From Trichormus variabilis 0441 (GTDB lineage Bacteria; Cyanobacteriota; Cyanobacteriia; Cyanobacteriales; Nostocaceae): 64,000 nucleotides of DNA. This document shows, piece after piece, positions 6,942-16,243 of this stretch. The number at the start of each line of letters is the position of its first letter. The stretch's first letter is position 1. The position numbers and the translations under genes were made by a program. The stretch spans positions 6,080,501 through 6,144,500 of the forward strand of contig NZ_CP047242.1 of assembly GCF_009856605.1 (NCBI RefSeq), read 5' to 3'. A model generated the notes under the pieces. That model was not told the origin of the DNA. It ran no database searches and saw nothing but the letters and a program-made list of their open reading frames with translations.

Positions 6942-9900
6942 TCATCTATGACTAGTCGAGGGAATTTTGTCATCACGGGTAGAATCTAGTGGTATGTGTG
7001 GGGGTTTTGGTCTAAAGCGATCGCGGATTTTACTAATTACGATGTAGAGAATGGGGACAACAAATAGACTCAACACAGTTGAGACAATCATTCCCCCTGC
7101 CACGGCTGTACCGAGAGATTTTCTACTCGCTGCACCTGCTCCTATAGGATTAATCAATGGCCAGACACCAAGAATAAAAGATAGGGAAGTCATGAGAATA
7201 GGTCGCAACCTTTCTTGTGATGCTTGCACTGTGGCTTTGATAATGGGCAAGCCCCGTTCGCGCAATTGATTGGCAAATTCCACAATCAAAATGGCGTTTT
7301 TACTAGCCAAGCCAATCAACATGACTAAACCTACTTGGCAAAAGACATCATTACTCAGACCCCGCAGCCACTGAGCTGATAAGGCTCCTAAAATAGCTAG
7401 GGGAACTGACAGCATAATAATTAATGGGTCAACGTAGTTCTCATATTGAGCTGCCAACACGAGAAAAACAAAGACTAACCCTAATCCAAAAATTACAGGT
7501 GCTTGACCTCCTGATTCTTGTTCTTCCGCAGTTATCCCCGACCATTCGTAACCCATACTGGCGGGTAAAACTTCTTTTGCTAATTTCTCCATCGCTGTAG
7601 TTGCTTGACCAGAACTATAACCAGGCGCAGCCGCACCGTTGATGGTAATTGAGCGGAATAGGTTGTAGTGGTTGATTGTTTGCGCTCCAGTCGCCGGAGT
7701 AATTTTCACTAGGTTACTCAGGGAAATCATTTGATCGTTGGCAGAGCGGACATATAACTTACCGATATCCTCAGGGTTAGAGCGAAATGGCGCATCTGCT
7801 TGCACGTAAACCCGGTAAGTTCTTTGTTGGAAATTAAAATCGTTGACGTACCTGGAACCCAAGTAAGATTGCAGGGTGTTGAACACGTCATCTACATTAA
7901 CTTGTAAGGCTTTGACTTTGTTGCGGTCGATGTCTATTAACATCTGGGGTGTGTTAGCACTAAAAGTACTAAATACACCTTGCAAACCAGGAGTCTGATT
8001 CCCCTTCATCATGATCTGACCCATGACTTGCAGCAGATTATCTAAGCCACTGTTACCTGCTCTATCTTGCAGTTCAAATTGAAAACCGCCGAAGTTGCCT
8101 AAACCATTGATTGGTGGAGGACTAACGGGGAAAATTCTGGCTTCGGTGATGTTGGCGAAGACTCCTGCCAACTTGCCAATAATTTCTGGTGCTGATTGTC
8201 CTGGTTGTTGGCGCTCATCCCAAGGCTGGAGGGTAGTAAAAATTACCCCACTGTTGGCACTGTTACCACTAAAACTAAAGCCACCAATGGCAAAGGTTCC
8301 TGTAACTTCCGGTAATTTGAGGATTTCTTTTTCCACCTGAGCCATGACATTGCTGGTGTAGTTGAGGGAAACTCCTTCTGGCCCTTGGATGATGGTGATG
8401 AAATAGCCTTGATCTTCGTCAGGGATAAATGCTGTGGGTACGCTGAGATAAACCCAGCCTGTCAAGGCGATGGAAGCTAGGAATAATAAGACAACGATCG
8501 CCCTAACCTTCACAAGAATATTGAGCGATCGCTCATATCCCCGGCGCATCCAATCCAAAAACCTATTAATCTGGTGAAAAATTTTGCCTAACCAACCACG
8601 GGGGCGCTGTCCCCGACGTAATAATAAGGCTGAAAGGGAGGGTGTGAGTGTCAGAGCCAAAAAGGTGGAAATAGCCATCGAAAAGGCGATGGTCAGGGCA
8701 AACTGTTTATAAATCTGTCCTGTAGTACCTGGGAAAAAGGCAACAGGAACAAATACCGCCATCAACACTAAGGAAGTGGCAATTACAGCCCCAAACAGTT
8801 CCCGCATGGACTCGGATGCAGCCTGACGGGGCGACATTCCCTCTTCCTCAATTAACCGGGAGATGTTTTCCACCACGATAATCGCATCGTCTACCACTAA
8901 CCCCGTAGCTAATGTCAAACCAAACAAAGTTAAGGTGTTAATGGAAAATCCAAAGACTTTGATAAAGGCAAAAGTCCCAATTAAAGTTAAGGGAATGGTA
9001 ATTACCGGAATCAGGGTTGTACGCCAGTCTTGCAAGAAGAGAAAAATCACCAAGACAACCAGAATCAGGGCTTCTATCAGTGTCTTGACCACTTCCGCGA
9101 GGGATTCTTCCACAAACAGGGTCGTATCAAACGCCACTTGATATTTCAACCCTGGGGGAAAGCTTTGTGCTAACCGAGCCATTTCGGCTTTTACTGCCTT
9201 GGATACTTCCAAAGCATTACTACCAGGGGTAGGAAATATCCCTATACCCACACCCTCATTACCTCGGAATCGCAGAAACGAACTATAATTTTCTGCCCCT
9301 AATTCTGCCCGACCCACATCTTTGAGCTTGATAAGTGTGCCATCGGTTCCAGTCTTAATTACCATGTCGGCAAATTCCGTTGCTTCGGAAAGTCTGCCGC
9401 GAGCCTGTAAGTCTATTTGATACATCTGGTCTGGCAGGGACGGCTGCTGACCAATTTGCCCCACCCCTACCTGTATGTTTTGTTCGTTGATGGCATCAAT
9501 TACATCTTGAGCAGTCAGCTTGCGACTGGTTAGACGATTCGGGTCAAGCCACAATCGCATAGCATAGCGCCGTTCACCAAAAATCCGCGCCTCGCCCACA
9601 CCATCAAGCCTTTTCAGGGCATCTACTATATATTGGTCGGCGTAGTTACTTAAAAATACGGTGTCATATTCCTGTTGTTCGCTATACAGCCCCATCGCTA
9701 ACAGGATATTGTTAGACTGTTTGCTGACTGTGACTCCAGTACGTTGTACAGCCTCTGGTAACTGGGGCTGGGCAATAGATACGCGGTTTTGGACATCAAC
9801 GGCGGCAATATCTTTGTCCCGTGATGGGTCAAAGGTGACGGTAATGGTGCTAGTACCATCGTTACTACTGCTAGATGTCATGTACTTCATACCTTGAACG

Positions 9901-10115
9901 CCGTTGATTTGGCGCTCCAAGATACTTGTCACCGTATTTTCCACGACTTCCGCGCTAGCCCCAGTGTAGTTAGCATTAACAACAATTTGTGTAGGGCTAA
10001 TTTCTGGATAGCGATCAGTAGGTAGGGTGGGTATACTGATTGCGCCTACCAGCAAAATGATAATGGCGCAGACACTTGTAAATACAGGTCGCCTGATAAA
10101 GAAGTCAACAAACAT
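6942..10115 (-). CDS. RND multidrug efflux permease, HAE1 (AcrB) family
   Basis: An inner-membrane proton-driven pump of 1057 aa, normal for the family. The N-terminus MFVDFFIRRPVFTSV leads into TM1. The periplasmic loops follow, with motif ERQINGVQGMKYM. TM4 carries TGLVVDDAIIVVEN, with the proton-relay Asp pair near residues 407-408. The second half repeats the fold and ends in the usual TM12 followed by a charged tail. It is downstream of its periplasmic adaptor (10263-11582), separated by tandem repeats. No outer-membrane channel gene is adjacent, so the pump probably uses a TolC homologue encoded elsewhere. Confidence 0.93.
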   Translation of the reverse strand: MFVDFFIRRPVFTSVCAIIILLVGAISIPTLPTDRYPEISPTQIVVNANYTGASAEVVENTVTSILERQINGVQGMKYMTSSSSNDGTSTITVTFDPSRDKDIAAVDVQNRVSIAQPQLPEAVQRTGVTVSKQSNNILLAMGLYSEQQEYDTVFLSNYADQYIVDALKRLDGVGEARIFGERRYAMRLWLDPNRLTSRKLTAQDVIDAINEQNIQVGVGQIGQQPSLPDQMYQIDLQARGRLSEATEFADMVIKTGTDGTLIKLKDVGRAELGAENYSSFLRFRGNEGVGIGIFPTPGSNALEVSKAVKAEMARLAQSFPPGLKYQVAFDTTLFVEESLAEVVKTLIEALILVVLVIFLFLQDWRTTLIPVITIPLTLIGTFAFIKVFGFSINTLTLFGLTLATGLVVDDAIIVVENISRLIEEEGMSPRQAASESMRELFGAVIATSLVLMAVFVPVAFFPGTTGQIYKQFALTIAFSMAISTFLALTLTPSLSALLLRRGQRPRGWLGKIFHQINRFLDWMRRGYERSLNILVKVRAIVVLLFLASIALTGWVYLSVPTAFIPDEDQGYFITIIQGPEGVSLNYTSNVMAQVEKEILKLPEVTGTFAIGGFSFSGNSANSGVIFTTLQPWDERQQPGQSAPEIIGKLAGVFANITEARIFPVSPPPINGLGNFGGFQFELQDRAGNSGLDNLLQVMGQIMMKGNQTPGLQGVFSTFSANTPQMLIDIDRNKVKALQVNVDDVFNTLQSYLGSRYVNDFNFQQRTYRVYVQADAPFRSNPEDIGKLYVRSANDQMISLSNLVKITPATGAQTINHYNLFRSITINGAAAPGYSSGQATTAMEKLAKEVLPASMGYEWSGITAEEQESGGQAPVIFGLGLVFVFLVLAAQYENYVDPLIIMLSVPLAILGALSAQWLRGLSNDVFCQVGLVMLIGLASKNAILIVEFANQLRERGLPIIKATVQASQERLRPILMTSLSFILGVWPLINPIGAGAASRKSLGTAVAGGMIVSTVLSLFVVPILYIVISKIRDRFRPKPPHIPLDSTRDDKIPSTSHR

Positions 10116-10116
10116 T

Positions 10117-10260
10117 GGGGATTGGGGATTGGGGATTAGGGATTGGGGATTGGGGATTGGGGATTAGGGATTGGGGATCGGGGTTTAGGGATTAGGAGAT
10201 TGGGGTTTATTCTCCCAGTACCCAGTACCTAGTACCCAGTACCTAGTACCCAGCCCCCAA
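10117..10260. repeat. Long STRR block between the RND permease and adaptor genes
   Basis: The spacer is almost entirely tandem heptamers: about ten GGGGATT/GGGATTA units followed by five CCCAGTA/CCTAGTA units. The whole intergenic region of the efflux operon is therefore repeat. It is likely to be variable in copy number between strains. Confidence 0.9.
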
Positions 10261-10262
10261 CC

Positions 10263-11582
10263 CTAAGATTCAGGAACAATAGGAACACCATCACGGAGAT
10301 TCAGCAGTCCTGAGGTGACAATTGTGTCTGTTGGCTGCAATCCCTTGATGATTTGGTAATTATTACCTCTGATATCACCCAACTGCACCCGTTTTTGCCG
10401 TGCAACTAGTTGGGAGGTTCCTTGGGGTGTTTTTTCCGTTTGGGTTACATAGACAAAAGTTTCCCCGGCGATGCGTGTGACTGCTGTAATCGGAATTAAA
10501 ACGCCTGTGCGTTGATTCCAAATCACTCTAGCTCTCACTAGCTGATCTGCCCTTAATTGACCATTTGTGTTGTTATATAAGGCTTTCACCAGAATTGATT
10601 GGGTTTCATTACTGGCATTAGGAGCAATGAAAAATACCCTACTAGTACCCAGTGTTTGACCTTGGGTGTTCATAATCTCTACTGGCATTCCCTGACGTAA
10701 TTGGGAACCTCGTTCTAGAGGTACAGAGATATTGACCTCCAAGGGTCGGTTTTGAGTAATGGTTAATAGTGGTGTGGAACTATTGACAAAATCACCAATT
10801 TTAATAGGGATATTGCCGACAGTGCCTTCAAAGGGGGCGGTAATTCGATAGAACTGGAGTTGGACTTGTTGTTCGTCAGTGTTAGCCTGGGCTTGCTGCA
10901 CTGATTTTTGTGCTTGGGCGACGCTAGCTTTTTGGGCTTGAATCCTAGATTCTATCGCGTTGAGATTAGCTCGTGCTGTAGCTAGTCTGTTGGCATACTG
11001 ATCCTTAGTTTGCCGAGATACAGCGCCTTGGTCAGCTAAAGTTGTATACCTGTCGTACTCTTGCTGATTCAATCGCACATCAGCAACATTAGATAATCTT
11101 TCCGCTTCTAAGGATTTGAGGGTAGCATTAGCGTTTTCTAGTTGTGCTTTGCTGGCTTGGGTTGCTGCATCGTTACTGATGACGGCTGCTTGCTGCTGTC
11201 TGGGGTCGATTTGAATTACGGCTGCACCAGAGGCGATCGCATCTCCTGATCGCACAAATATTTGGGTCACTTGACCCTGTACTCTCGGTTGGAGAGTGAC
11301 GGAACGTCGAGACTCTAAGCTAGCCACAAAATCTGTGCTTTCTTCAATAGTTCCGACTTGTACTGGTGATGTTTTTACTCTTACGCCTGGAGGTTGAGCC
11401 TCAGCCGTGGCGGGTGGGCGATCGCTCGGAGTCAGTAACCGCCAAACTATAGCTGTTCCACCCCCTAATAATAGGATGGCAGCCAACAATAACCTGAGCC
11501 ACCGCCTTTGTTTTGGTGGTGGCTCAGGGGGTTCCTGGGGAAGATTATCTCTAAAATCAGTTTGAGGCTCAGAGGATGACAT
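10263..11582 (-). CDS. RND efflux periplasmic adaptor (membrane fusion protein)
   Basis: A protein of 439 aa. A proline-rich cytosolic N-terminus (residues 1-27) precedes one membrane anchor at about 28-48. The biotinyl-lipoyl-like half motifs (VQGQVTQIFVRSGDAIASGA and ITAPFEGTVGNIPIKIGDFV) flank a long coiled-coil hairpin at about 130-240, rich in Ala, Gln and Asn. A beta-barrel domain and a C-terminal membrane-proximal domain follow. It precedes the RND permease in the same direction, which makes an adaptor-pump operon. An N-terminal anchor rather than a lipobox is visible. Confidence 0.92.
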   Translation of the reverse strand: MSSSEPQTDFRDNLPQEPPEPPPKQRRWLRLLLAAILLLGGGTAIVWRLLTPSDRPPATAEAQPPGVRVKTSPVQVGTIEESTDFVASLESRRSVTLQPRVQGQVTQIFVRSGDAIASGAAVIQIDPRQQQAAVISNDAATQASKAQLENANATLKSLEAERLSNVADVRLNQQEYDRYTTLADQGAVSRQTKDQYANRLATARANLNAIESRIQAQKASVAQAQKSVQQAQANTDEQQVQLQFYRITAPFEGTVGNIPIKIGDFVNSSTPLLTITQNRPLEVNISVPLERGSQLRQGMPVEIMNTQGQTLGTSRVFFIAPNASNETQSILVKALYNNTNGQLRADQLVRARVIWNQRTGVLIPITAVTRIAGETFVYVTQTEKTPQGTSQLVARQKRVQLGDIRGNNYQIIKGLQPTDTIVTSGLLNLRDGVPIVPES

Positions 11583-12317
11583 GGTTTACAGCGAACCTAA
11601 GAACTAATTAACTAAACATTGTCACAACGATAAATATGTAGGCGATGGAATTTACTTATTTAGCATGAGTCTCCATAAATAGCTTTGTGTTAGCTCACCC
11701 AAAATATACTGTTTTTATATTTTCGCCAATCTACCTAAAGGTGAATGATAAAGTCTAGTTTACAAATCAAGAGTATATCTTGTCTTTTCAATTATTGCTG
11801 AAATTTTTCTAATCTTGCTTTCGAGATTCGATATTTTTCTGTAATTGGTAATTGGTAATATAGAAGTTTCCTGATATTGGTTACTGAAGTTTGATTCATA
11901 TAGATTAGTTTTTAATTGTTATTTTTACCTGTAAAACTAAATCTAGGTTATAAGATTAACCAAGAAAATTACTTATCATAATGATTTGAATTAATGAGTA
12001 TCGATAATTACAAAATATCATATCTCCCTAGCACAACCAAGTTGCTTTTTTCGATGTAGTCTGCGCTTAAAAATATTTAATAGGATTCTTATCGTAAGTA
12101 AAAGGGTTTAAGACCCCTACCTCTCTACTTAGTATCATTTACCCTACGGGATATTGCTACAGTCGGGGTTTAAATCCCCGTCTGAAGGCGAACAGCGTGC
12201 TGTAGGCAAAATGTTTTGAATTTTAAATTTCCCCTACACCCTTGATTTTTCGTTTTCATGGGTAAGTTCGATTGATTTTATAAATAGCCTCTTATTGCTT
12301 GATGTAGCTAATAAAAA
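11583..12317. other. Intergenic region, 735 bp, with palindromic element
   Basis: Very AT-rich. No gene is supported. The section 12093-12207 holds two GGGTTTAA-centred inverted repeats, including CGGGG-TTTAAAT-CCCCG at 12164-12180, and a GAAGGCGAACAGCGTGCTGTAGGC tail cut by the boundary. This looks like a dispersed repeat rather than a tRNA, since no acceptor stem or anticodon arm could be drawn around the T-arm-like hairpin. Confidence 0.5.
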
Positions 12318-12686
12318 TTATTCGACTGCTGCCAAATCATCAGACTTTTTACCTAATGAATCACTTGCAAGAAAACCAGAAATAGCAAAGAGCATCCAAC
12401 CGAAACATACTTGCTTCCTTGTTTGCCAATCTTGTCTATTATTGATAGTAGGAATTGGTTGACTATTCATCTCTAATTGCCAACAAATCATGCCACCTAT
12501 ACCGAACAATACAGCACTAACGATAGAGGAAATTGTCACAGTTCTAAATATCCAGGAAGCAAAATTTTGTTCCATCCGTAAACGCCTGACAGCGCGGCGA
12601 TTACGAATCATACTTAATTCATCTTTGTTCAGACTGAGTGGAGCTAGTGGATAGGTTATTTGTTGATTTCCCATCATTTTTGTCAC
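12318..12686 (-). CDS. Small membrane protein, unknown function
   Basis: A product of 122 aa from GTG at 12686, which has GGAG seven bases upstream; ATG codons at 12677 and 12674 are alternatives. Two hydrophobic segments are visible, about residues 46-68 and 93-107. A basic stretch RNRRAVRRLRMEQ precedes the first segment, which suggests that the N-terminus is cytosolic. It stands alone between two long noncoding regions. I do not recognise a family. Confidence 0.6.
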   Translation of the reverse strand: MTKMMGNQQITYPLAPLSLNKDELSMIRNRRAVRRLRMEQNFASWIFRTVTISSIVSAVLFGIGGMICWQLEMNSQPIPTINNRQDWQTRKQVCFGWMLFAISGFLASDSLGKKSDDLAAVE

Positions 12687-13249
12687 CTAATATCTCCTTC
12701 TACGTCATATATGATATCCATAACTGTGGTTATATATAAACTTTCGTCGGAGATAATTTATTAAATAAATTTCAAGATAAAAAGTTTAAACAAGTGCTGG
12801 TTCTGCAAGCAAATACCCAAAGATATAAGTAGGACAGCATAAATATTTGCTGTCGGGAATAGTCAGCTATGCTGAAAGAATGAGGATGGAGGATTTTAGT
12901 TCATACTTCTTAACTAAGATAGTTTTGTTTTTTGACGGCCGACTTACTTAAGAAAGAGATTTGATTATTACAAAAATATAAGTATCTGTAGGAATACTGG
13001 AACAATAGTTTTGTTTTTTTTACGAATCTTGAAGACATGGTGTGAGAAACCAAAATCTATTTTTTTTTGCTATGGTGATCCCAAAGGAATTATTAAGCAC
13101 ACAACGAAGTATAAACAGTATTGATCGTGTTTATGGTGCTGCGATGGATTTCTGTCCACCGTAGGCGAGCGATCGCCAAATAACGAAAATAAATGCAACA
13201 AAAAACTAATTCTCCATAACCAGAGCATTAATTAAGGGAGGTAATACTG
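12687..13249 (+). other. Intergenic region upstream of ppsA, 563 bp
   Basis: AT-rich, with a HIP1-like GCGATCGCC near 13169. A strong ribosome-binding site GGGAGG lies around 13236-13241, just before the ppsA ATG. No other gene or hairpin is clear. The ppsA promoter should lie in the last 200 bp. Confidence 0.5.
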
Positions 13250-15709
13250 ATGGTGACAGTATCTCAAAACACTTTAGCAAAATGTTCTCAAGAGGAATCG
13301 CTGGTTCTCTGGCTTGATAAAGTTGGCATTAAAGATATTGCCTTAGTGGGGGGTAAAAATGCCTCATTGGGGGAAATGATTCAACAACTGACACCCAAAG
13401 GTGTGAACGTACCGACAGGATTTGCTACTACTGCTTACGCTTATCGTTATTTCATCCAATCGGCTGGGTTAGAAGCCAAGTTACGGGAACTGTTTGCAGA
13501 TTTGGATGTGGAGGATGTGAGAAATTTACAAGAAAGGGGACTAAAAGCGCGATCGCTCCTCATGCACACCCCATTTCCTGTAGAATTACAACAGGCGATC
13601 GCCTCTGCTTATGAAAGTTTGTGTAAGCAGTACAACCCTGATACAGATGTCGCCGTCCGTTCCAGCGCTACCGCCGAAGACTTACCAGATGCGAGTTTTG
13701 CTGGACAACAAGAAACTTATCTCAATGTAGTTGGCGCAGAAGAAGTATTAGCAGCTTGTCATAAATGCTTTGCTTCCCTATTTACAGACCGCGCCATTTC
13801 CTATCGCCATACTAAAGGATTTGATCACTTTAGCGTCGCCTTGGCTGTGGGTGTGCAGAAAATGGTACGTTCTGACCTAGCCACCTCTGGGGTGATGTTC
13901 TCTATTGACACAGAAACGGGTTTTAAAGATGCAGCCTTAATTACAGCCGCCTATGGTTTAGGTGAAAATGTTGTTCAAGGCGCAGTTAATCCAGATGAAT
14001 ATTGTGTATTTAAGCCGACATTAAAAGCAGGATTTAAACCAATTATTGATAAAAAATTGGGCAGTAAAGAATTAAGAATGGTCTATGATGAAGGCTCCCA
14101 ATCTACTAAAAATGAAGCAGTATCAATAGTAGAACAAAATCAATTTGCTCTCAATGACGCAGACATTTTACAACTGGCTCATTGGGCTTGTTTAATTGAA
14201 GACCATTATTCTCAAGCCCACGGTAGTTACACCCCAATGGATATTGAATGGGCGAAAGATGGCATCACCAACCAACTTTTTGTAGTGCAAGCACGGCCAG
14301 AAACGGTGCAGTCCCAGAAGAATGGTAACGTGTTGCGGAGTTACCGCTTGGGGCTGGGGACTGGGGAGAAAACACAAAATATATCACTCCTCCCTCTTGT
14401 TACTGGACGCGCTATTGGTGAAGCCATTAGCCAGGGGAAAGCGCGGGTAATTTTAGATGCCAAACAAATAGAAGAATTTCAGGCTGGGGAAGTGTTGGTG
14501 ACGGAGAGAACTGACCCTGACTGGGAACCAATTATGAAACGTGCCAGTGCAATTATTACCAATTCTGGTGGTCGTACTTGTCATGCGGCAATTATCGCAC
14601 GGGAATTGGGTGTGCCGGCGATCGTTGGCTGTGGTAATGCCACGCAAGTTTTAACAACTGGTCAAGAGGTGACGGTTTCTTGTGCGGAGGGTGAAGAAGG
14701 TAAAGTTTATCCTGGGTTATTACCTTTTGAAGTTAAAGAAGTTCCCTTAGAAAACTTACCCCGCACCCATACCCAAATCTTGATGAATGTGGGTAATCCC
14801 CAAGAAGCGTTTAGTTTATCGGCAATTCCCAATGACGGTGTTGGTTTAGCCAGGACAGAGTTTATTATTGCTAACCAAATTCAAGTTCATCCCTTGGCAT
14901 TGATTCACTACGACAAATTAGCGGATGCAGAACAAAAAGCTAAAGTTGCGGCTATCACCGCCACGTATGAGGATAAACCCCAATATTTCGTCGATAAATT
15001 AGCCCAAGGTGTGGGCAGAATTGCCGCCGCCTTTTATCCCAAACCTGTAATTGTGCGAATGTCCGATTTTAAGAGTAATGAATATCGCAACCTTGCAGGG
15101 GGTTCCCAATTTGAACCAGATGAAGAAAACCCGATGCTGGGTTGGCGGGGGGCTGCACGTTATTATGATCCAGGGTACAGAGAAGGTTTTGCTTTAGAAT
15201 GCCATGCTATCAAGCGGGTGCGGGATGAGATGGGGTTAACTAACGTTATTCCCATGATTCCTTTCTGTCGCACACCAGAGGAGGGACGCTTGGTTTTAGC
15301 AGAGATGGCGAAACATGATTTAAAACAAGGTGTGAACGACTTGCAGGTTTATGTAATGTGTGAGTTACCAAGTAACGTCATCTTGGCCGAACAGTTTGCA
15401 GAGGTGTTCGACGGTTTCTCCATCGGTTCCAACGACTTGACTCAGCTGACACTAGGATTAGATAGAGATTCAGCTTTAGTCGCTCGACTATTTGACGAAC
15501 GTAGCCCAGCTGTGAAACAAATGGTGAAAATGGCGATCGCCTCTGCAAAAAAACAACGCCGCAAAATCGGCATCTGTGGGCAGGCACCAAGCGATTACCC
15601 GGAATTTGCCCAGTTTTTGGTAGAAGAGGGAATTGATTCCATTAGTCTCAATCCCGACTCTGTATTAAAAACGATGCTGGAAATAGCTAAGGTGGAACAG
15701 CAAAGCTGA
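13250..15709 (+). CDS. ppsA: Phosphoenolpyruvate synthase
   Basis: A protein of 819 aa that converts pyruvate, ATP and water to PEP, AMP and phosphate. The N-terminal ATP-grasp domain includes VRSSATAEDLPDASFAGQQE (about 137-156). The swivelling phosphohistidine domain has GGRTCHAAIIARELG with the catalytic His near 446. The C-terminal PEP/pyruvate barrel ends with GICGQAPSDYPEFAQFL and SLNPDS. It is about 27 residues longer than E. coli PpsA. Part of that excess is a Gly-rich piece LGLGTGEK in the linker before the swivelling domain, encoded by GGGGCTG/GGGGACT units like the genomic heptamers. The start has a good GGGAGG site. Confidence 0.95.
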   Translation: MVTVSQNTLAKCSQEESLVLWLDKVGIKDIALVGGKNASLGEMIQQLTPKGVNVPTGFATTAYAYRYFIQSAGLEAKLRELFADLDVEDVRNLQERGLKARSLLMHTPFPVELQQAIASAYESLCKQYNPDTDVAVRSSATAEDLPDASFAGQQETYLNVVGAEEVLAACHKCFASLFTDRAISYRHTKGFDHFSVALAVGVQKMVRSDLATSGVMFSIDTETGFKDAALITAAYGLGENVVQGAVNPDEYCVFKPTLKAGFKPIIDKKLGSKELRMVYDEGSQSTKNEAVSIVEQNQFALNDADILQLAHWACLIEDHYSQAHGSYTPMDIEWAKDGITNQLFVVQARPETVQSQKNGNVLRSYRLGLGTGEKTQNISLLPLVTGRAIGEAISQGKARVILDAKQIEEFQAGEVLVTERTDPDWEPIMKRASAIITNSGGRTCHAAIIARELGVPAIVGCGNATQVLTTGQEVTVSCAEGEEGKVYPGLLPFEVKEVPLENLPRTHTQILMNVGNPQEAFSLSAIPNDGVGLARTEFIIANQIQVHPLALIHYDKLADAEQKAKVAAITATYEDKPQYFVDKLAQGVGRIAAAFYPKPVIVRMSDFKSNEYRNLAGGSQFEPDEENPMLGWRGAARYYDPGYREGFALECHAIKRVRDEMGLTNVIPMIPFCRTPEEGRLVLAEMAKHDLKQGVNDLQVYVMCELPSNVILAEQFAEVFDGFSIGSNDLTQLTLGLDRDSALVARLFDERSPAVKQMVKMAIASAKKQRRKIGICGQAPSDYPEFAQFLVEEGIDSISLNPDSVLKTMLEIAKVEQQS

Positions 15710-15719
15710 GGCAAGAGGT

Positions 15720-15785
15720 AAATCAATTCAAAATTCAAAATACCCTTCGGGAACGCCAAGGGCGAACAAAATTCAAAATTAGAGA
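15720..15785. repeat. STRR with an embedded palindromic fragment
   Basis: AATTCAAAATTCAAAAT units are interrupted by TACCCTTCGGGAACGCCAAGG and then resume. This is the common Nostoc arrangement of one repeat family nested in another, here between the convergent ppsA and FRP genes. Confidence 0.75.
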
Positions 15786-15804
15786 ATTGCTTACTCAGCA
15801 AAAT

Positions 15805-16131
15805 TTACATCCTAGCCAAGGCAGACACTTTAGAAAGCTTGTCTTTAGATAAACCTTCCAGTTCGTTGACATGAAGCCAGCCATCTTTGACTAACCCAGC
15901 AAAGACAAACAACAGAGCCGAGTATTGGTAATCATACTTGCCCTCGATTTCATGCCTTCTAGCACTTAAGAAATCGTGTAATTGCCAAAGCCCGTCCAAC
16001 TCTACAAGTGTGCTGGCTTCCTTTTGAACCTGTTTCAGCAAAGCCTCAATCTCTCGCTTGTAGGCTTGATCAAAGGCTGTTCTAGCTATCTTTTTCTCAA
16101 TATCAGTCCACTCGGCTTCACTCACGTGCAT
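15805..16131 (-). CDS. frp: Fluorescence recovery protein (FRP)
   Basis: A protein of 108 aa. FRP binds the active red form of OCP and speeds its return to the orange form and release from the phycobilisome, ending photoprotective quenching. The conserved core LWQLHDFLSARRHEIEGKYD holds Trp49, His52, Asp53 and Arg58/59, equivalent to the residues shown to matter in Synechocystis FRP. The length fits the alpha-helical dimeric family. It lies downstream of the OCP gene on the same strand. That is the usual pairing, and it is a strong reason for the call. Confidence 0.92.
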   Translation of the reverse strand: MHVSEAEWTDIEKKIARTAFDQAYKREIEALLKQVQKEASTLVELDGLWQLHDFLSARRHEIEGKYDYQYSALLFVFAGLVKDGWLHVNELEGLSKDKLSKVSALARM

Positions 16132-16178
16132 GACTCAATCTTAAACTGGTGTATTAATTGCGTTTGCTCAGAATAATT

Positions 16179-16204
16179 GAGCGCCCTTGGTTAAGAGAGC
16201 GCTC
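16179..16204 (-). terminator. Hairpin between OCP and FRP
   Basis: GAGCGC and GCGCTC face each other across a 14-nt loop, about 40 bp after the OCP stop. There is no clean U-tract, so it could be a weak terminator, an attenuator or an mRNA 3'-end stabiliser that lets FRP be expressed less than OCP. The role is inference. Confidence 0.4.
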
Positions 16205-16243
16205 ACCGCGATAATCAATTTTTTAGTTTTTTGTTATTTTCCC

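Noticed and set aside
12164..12180. A CGGGGTTTAAATCCCCG hairpin that looks like a tRNA T-arm
   Set aside because: No acceptor stem, D-arm or anticodon arm could be drawn at the right distances. It is better explained as part of a dispersed palindromic repeat.
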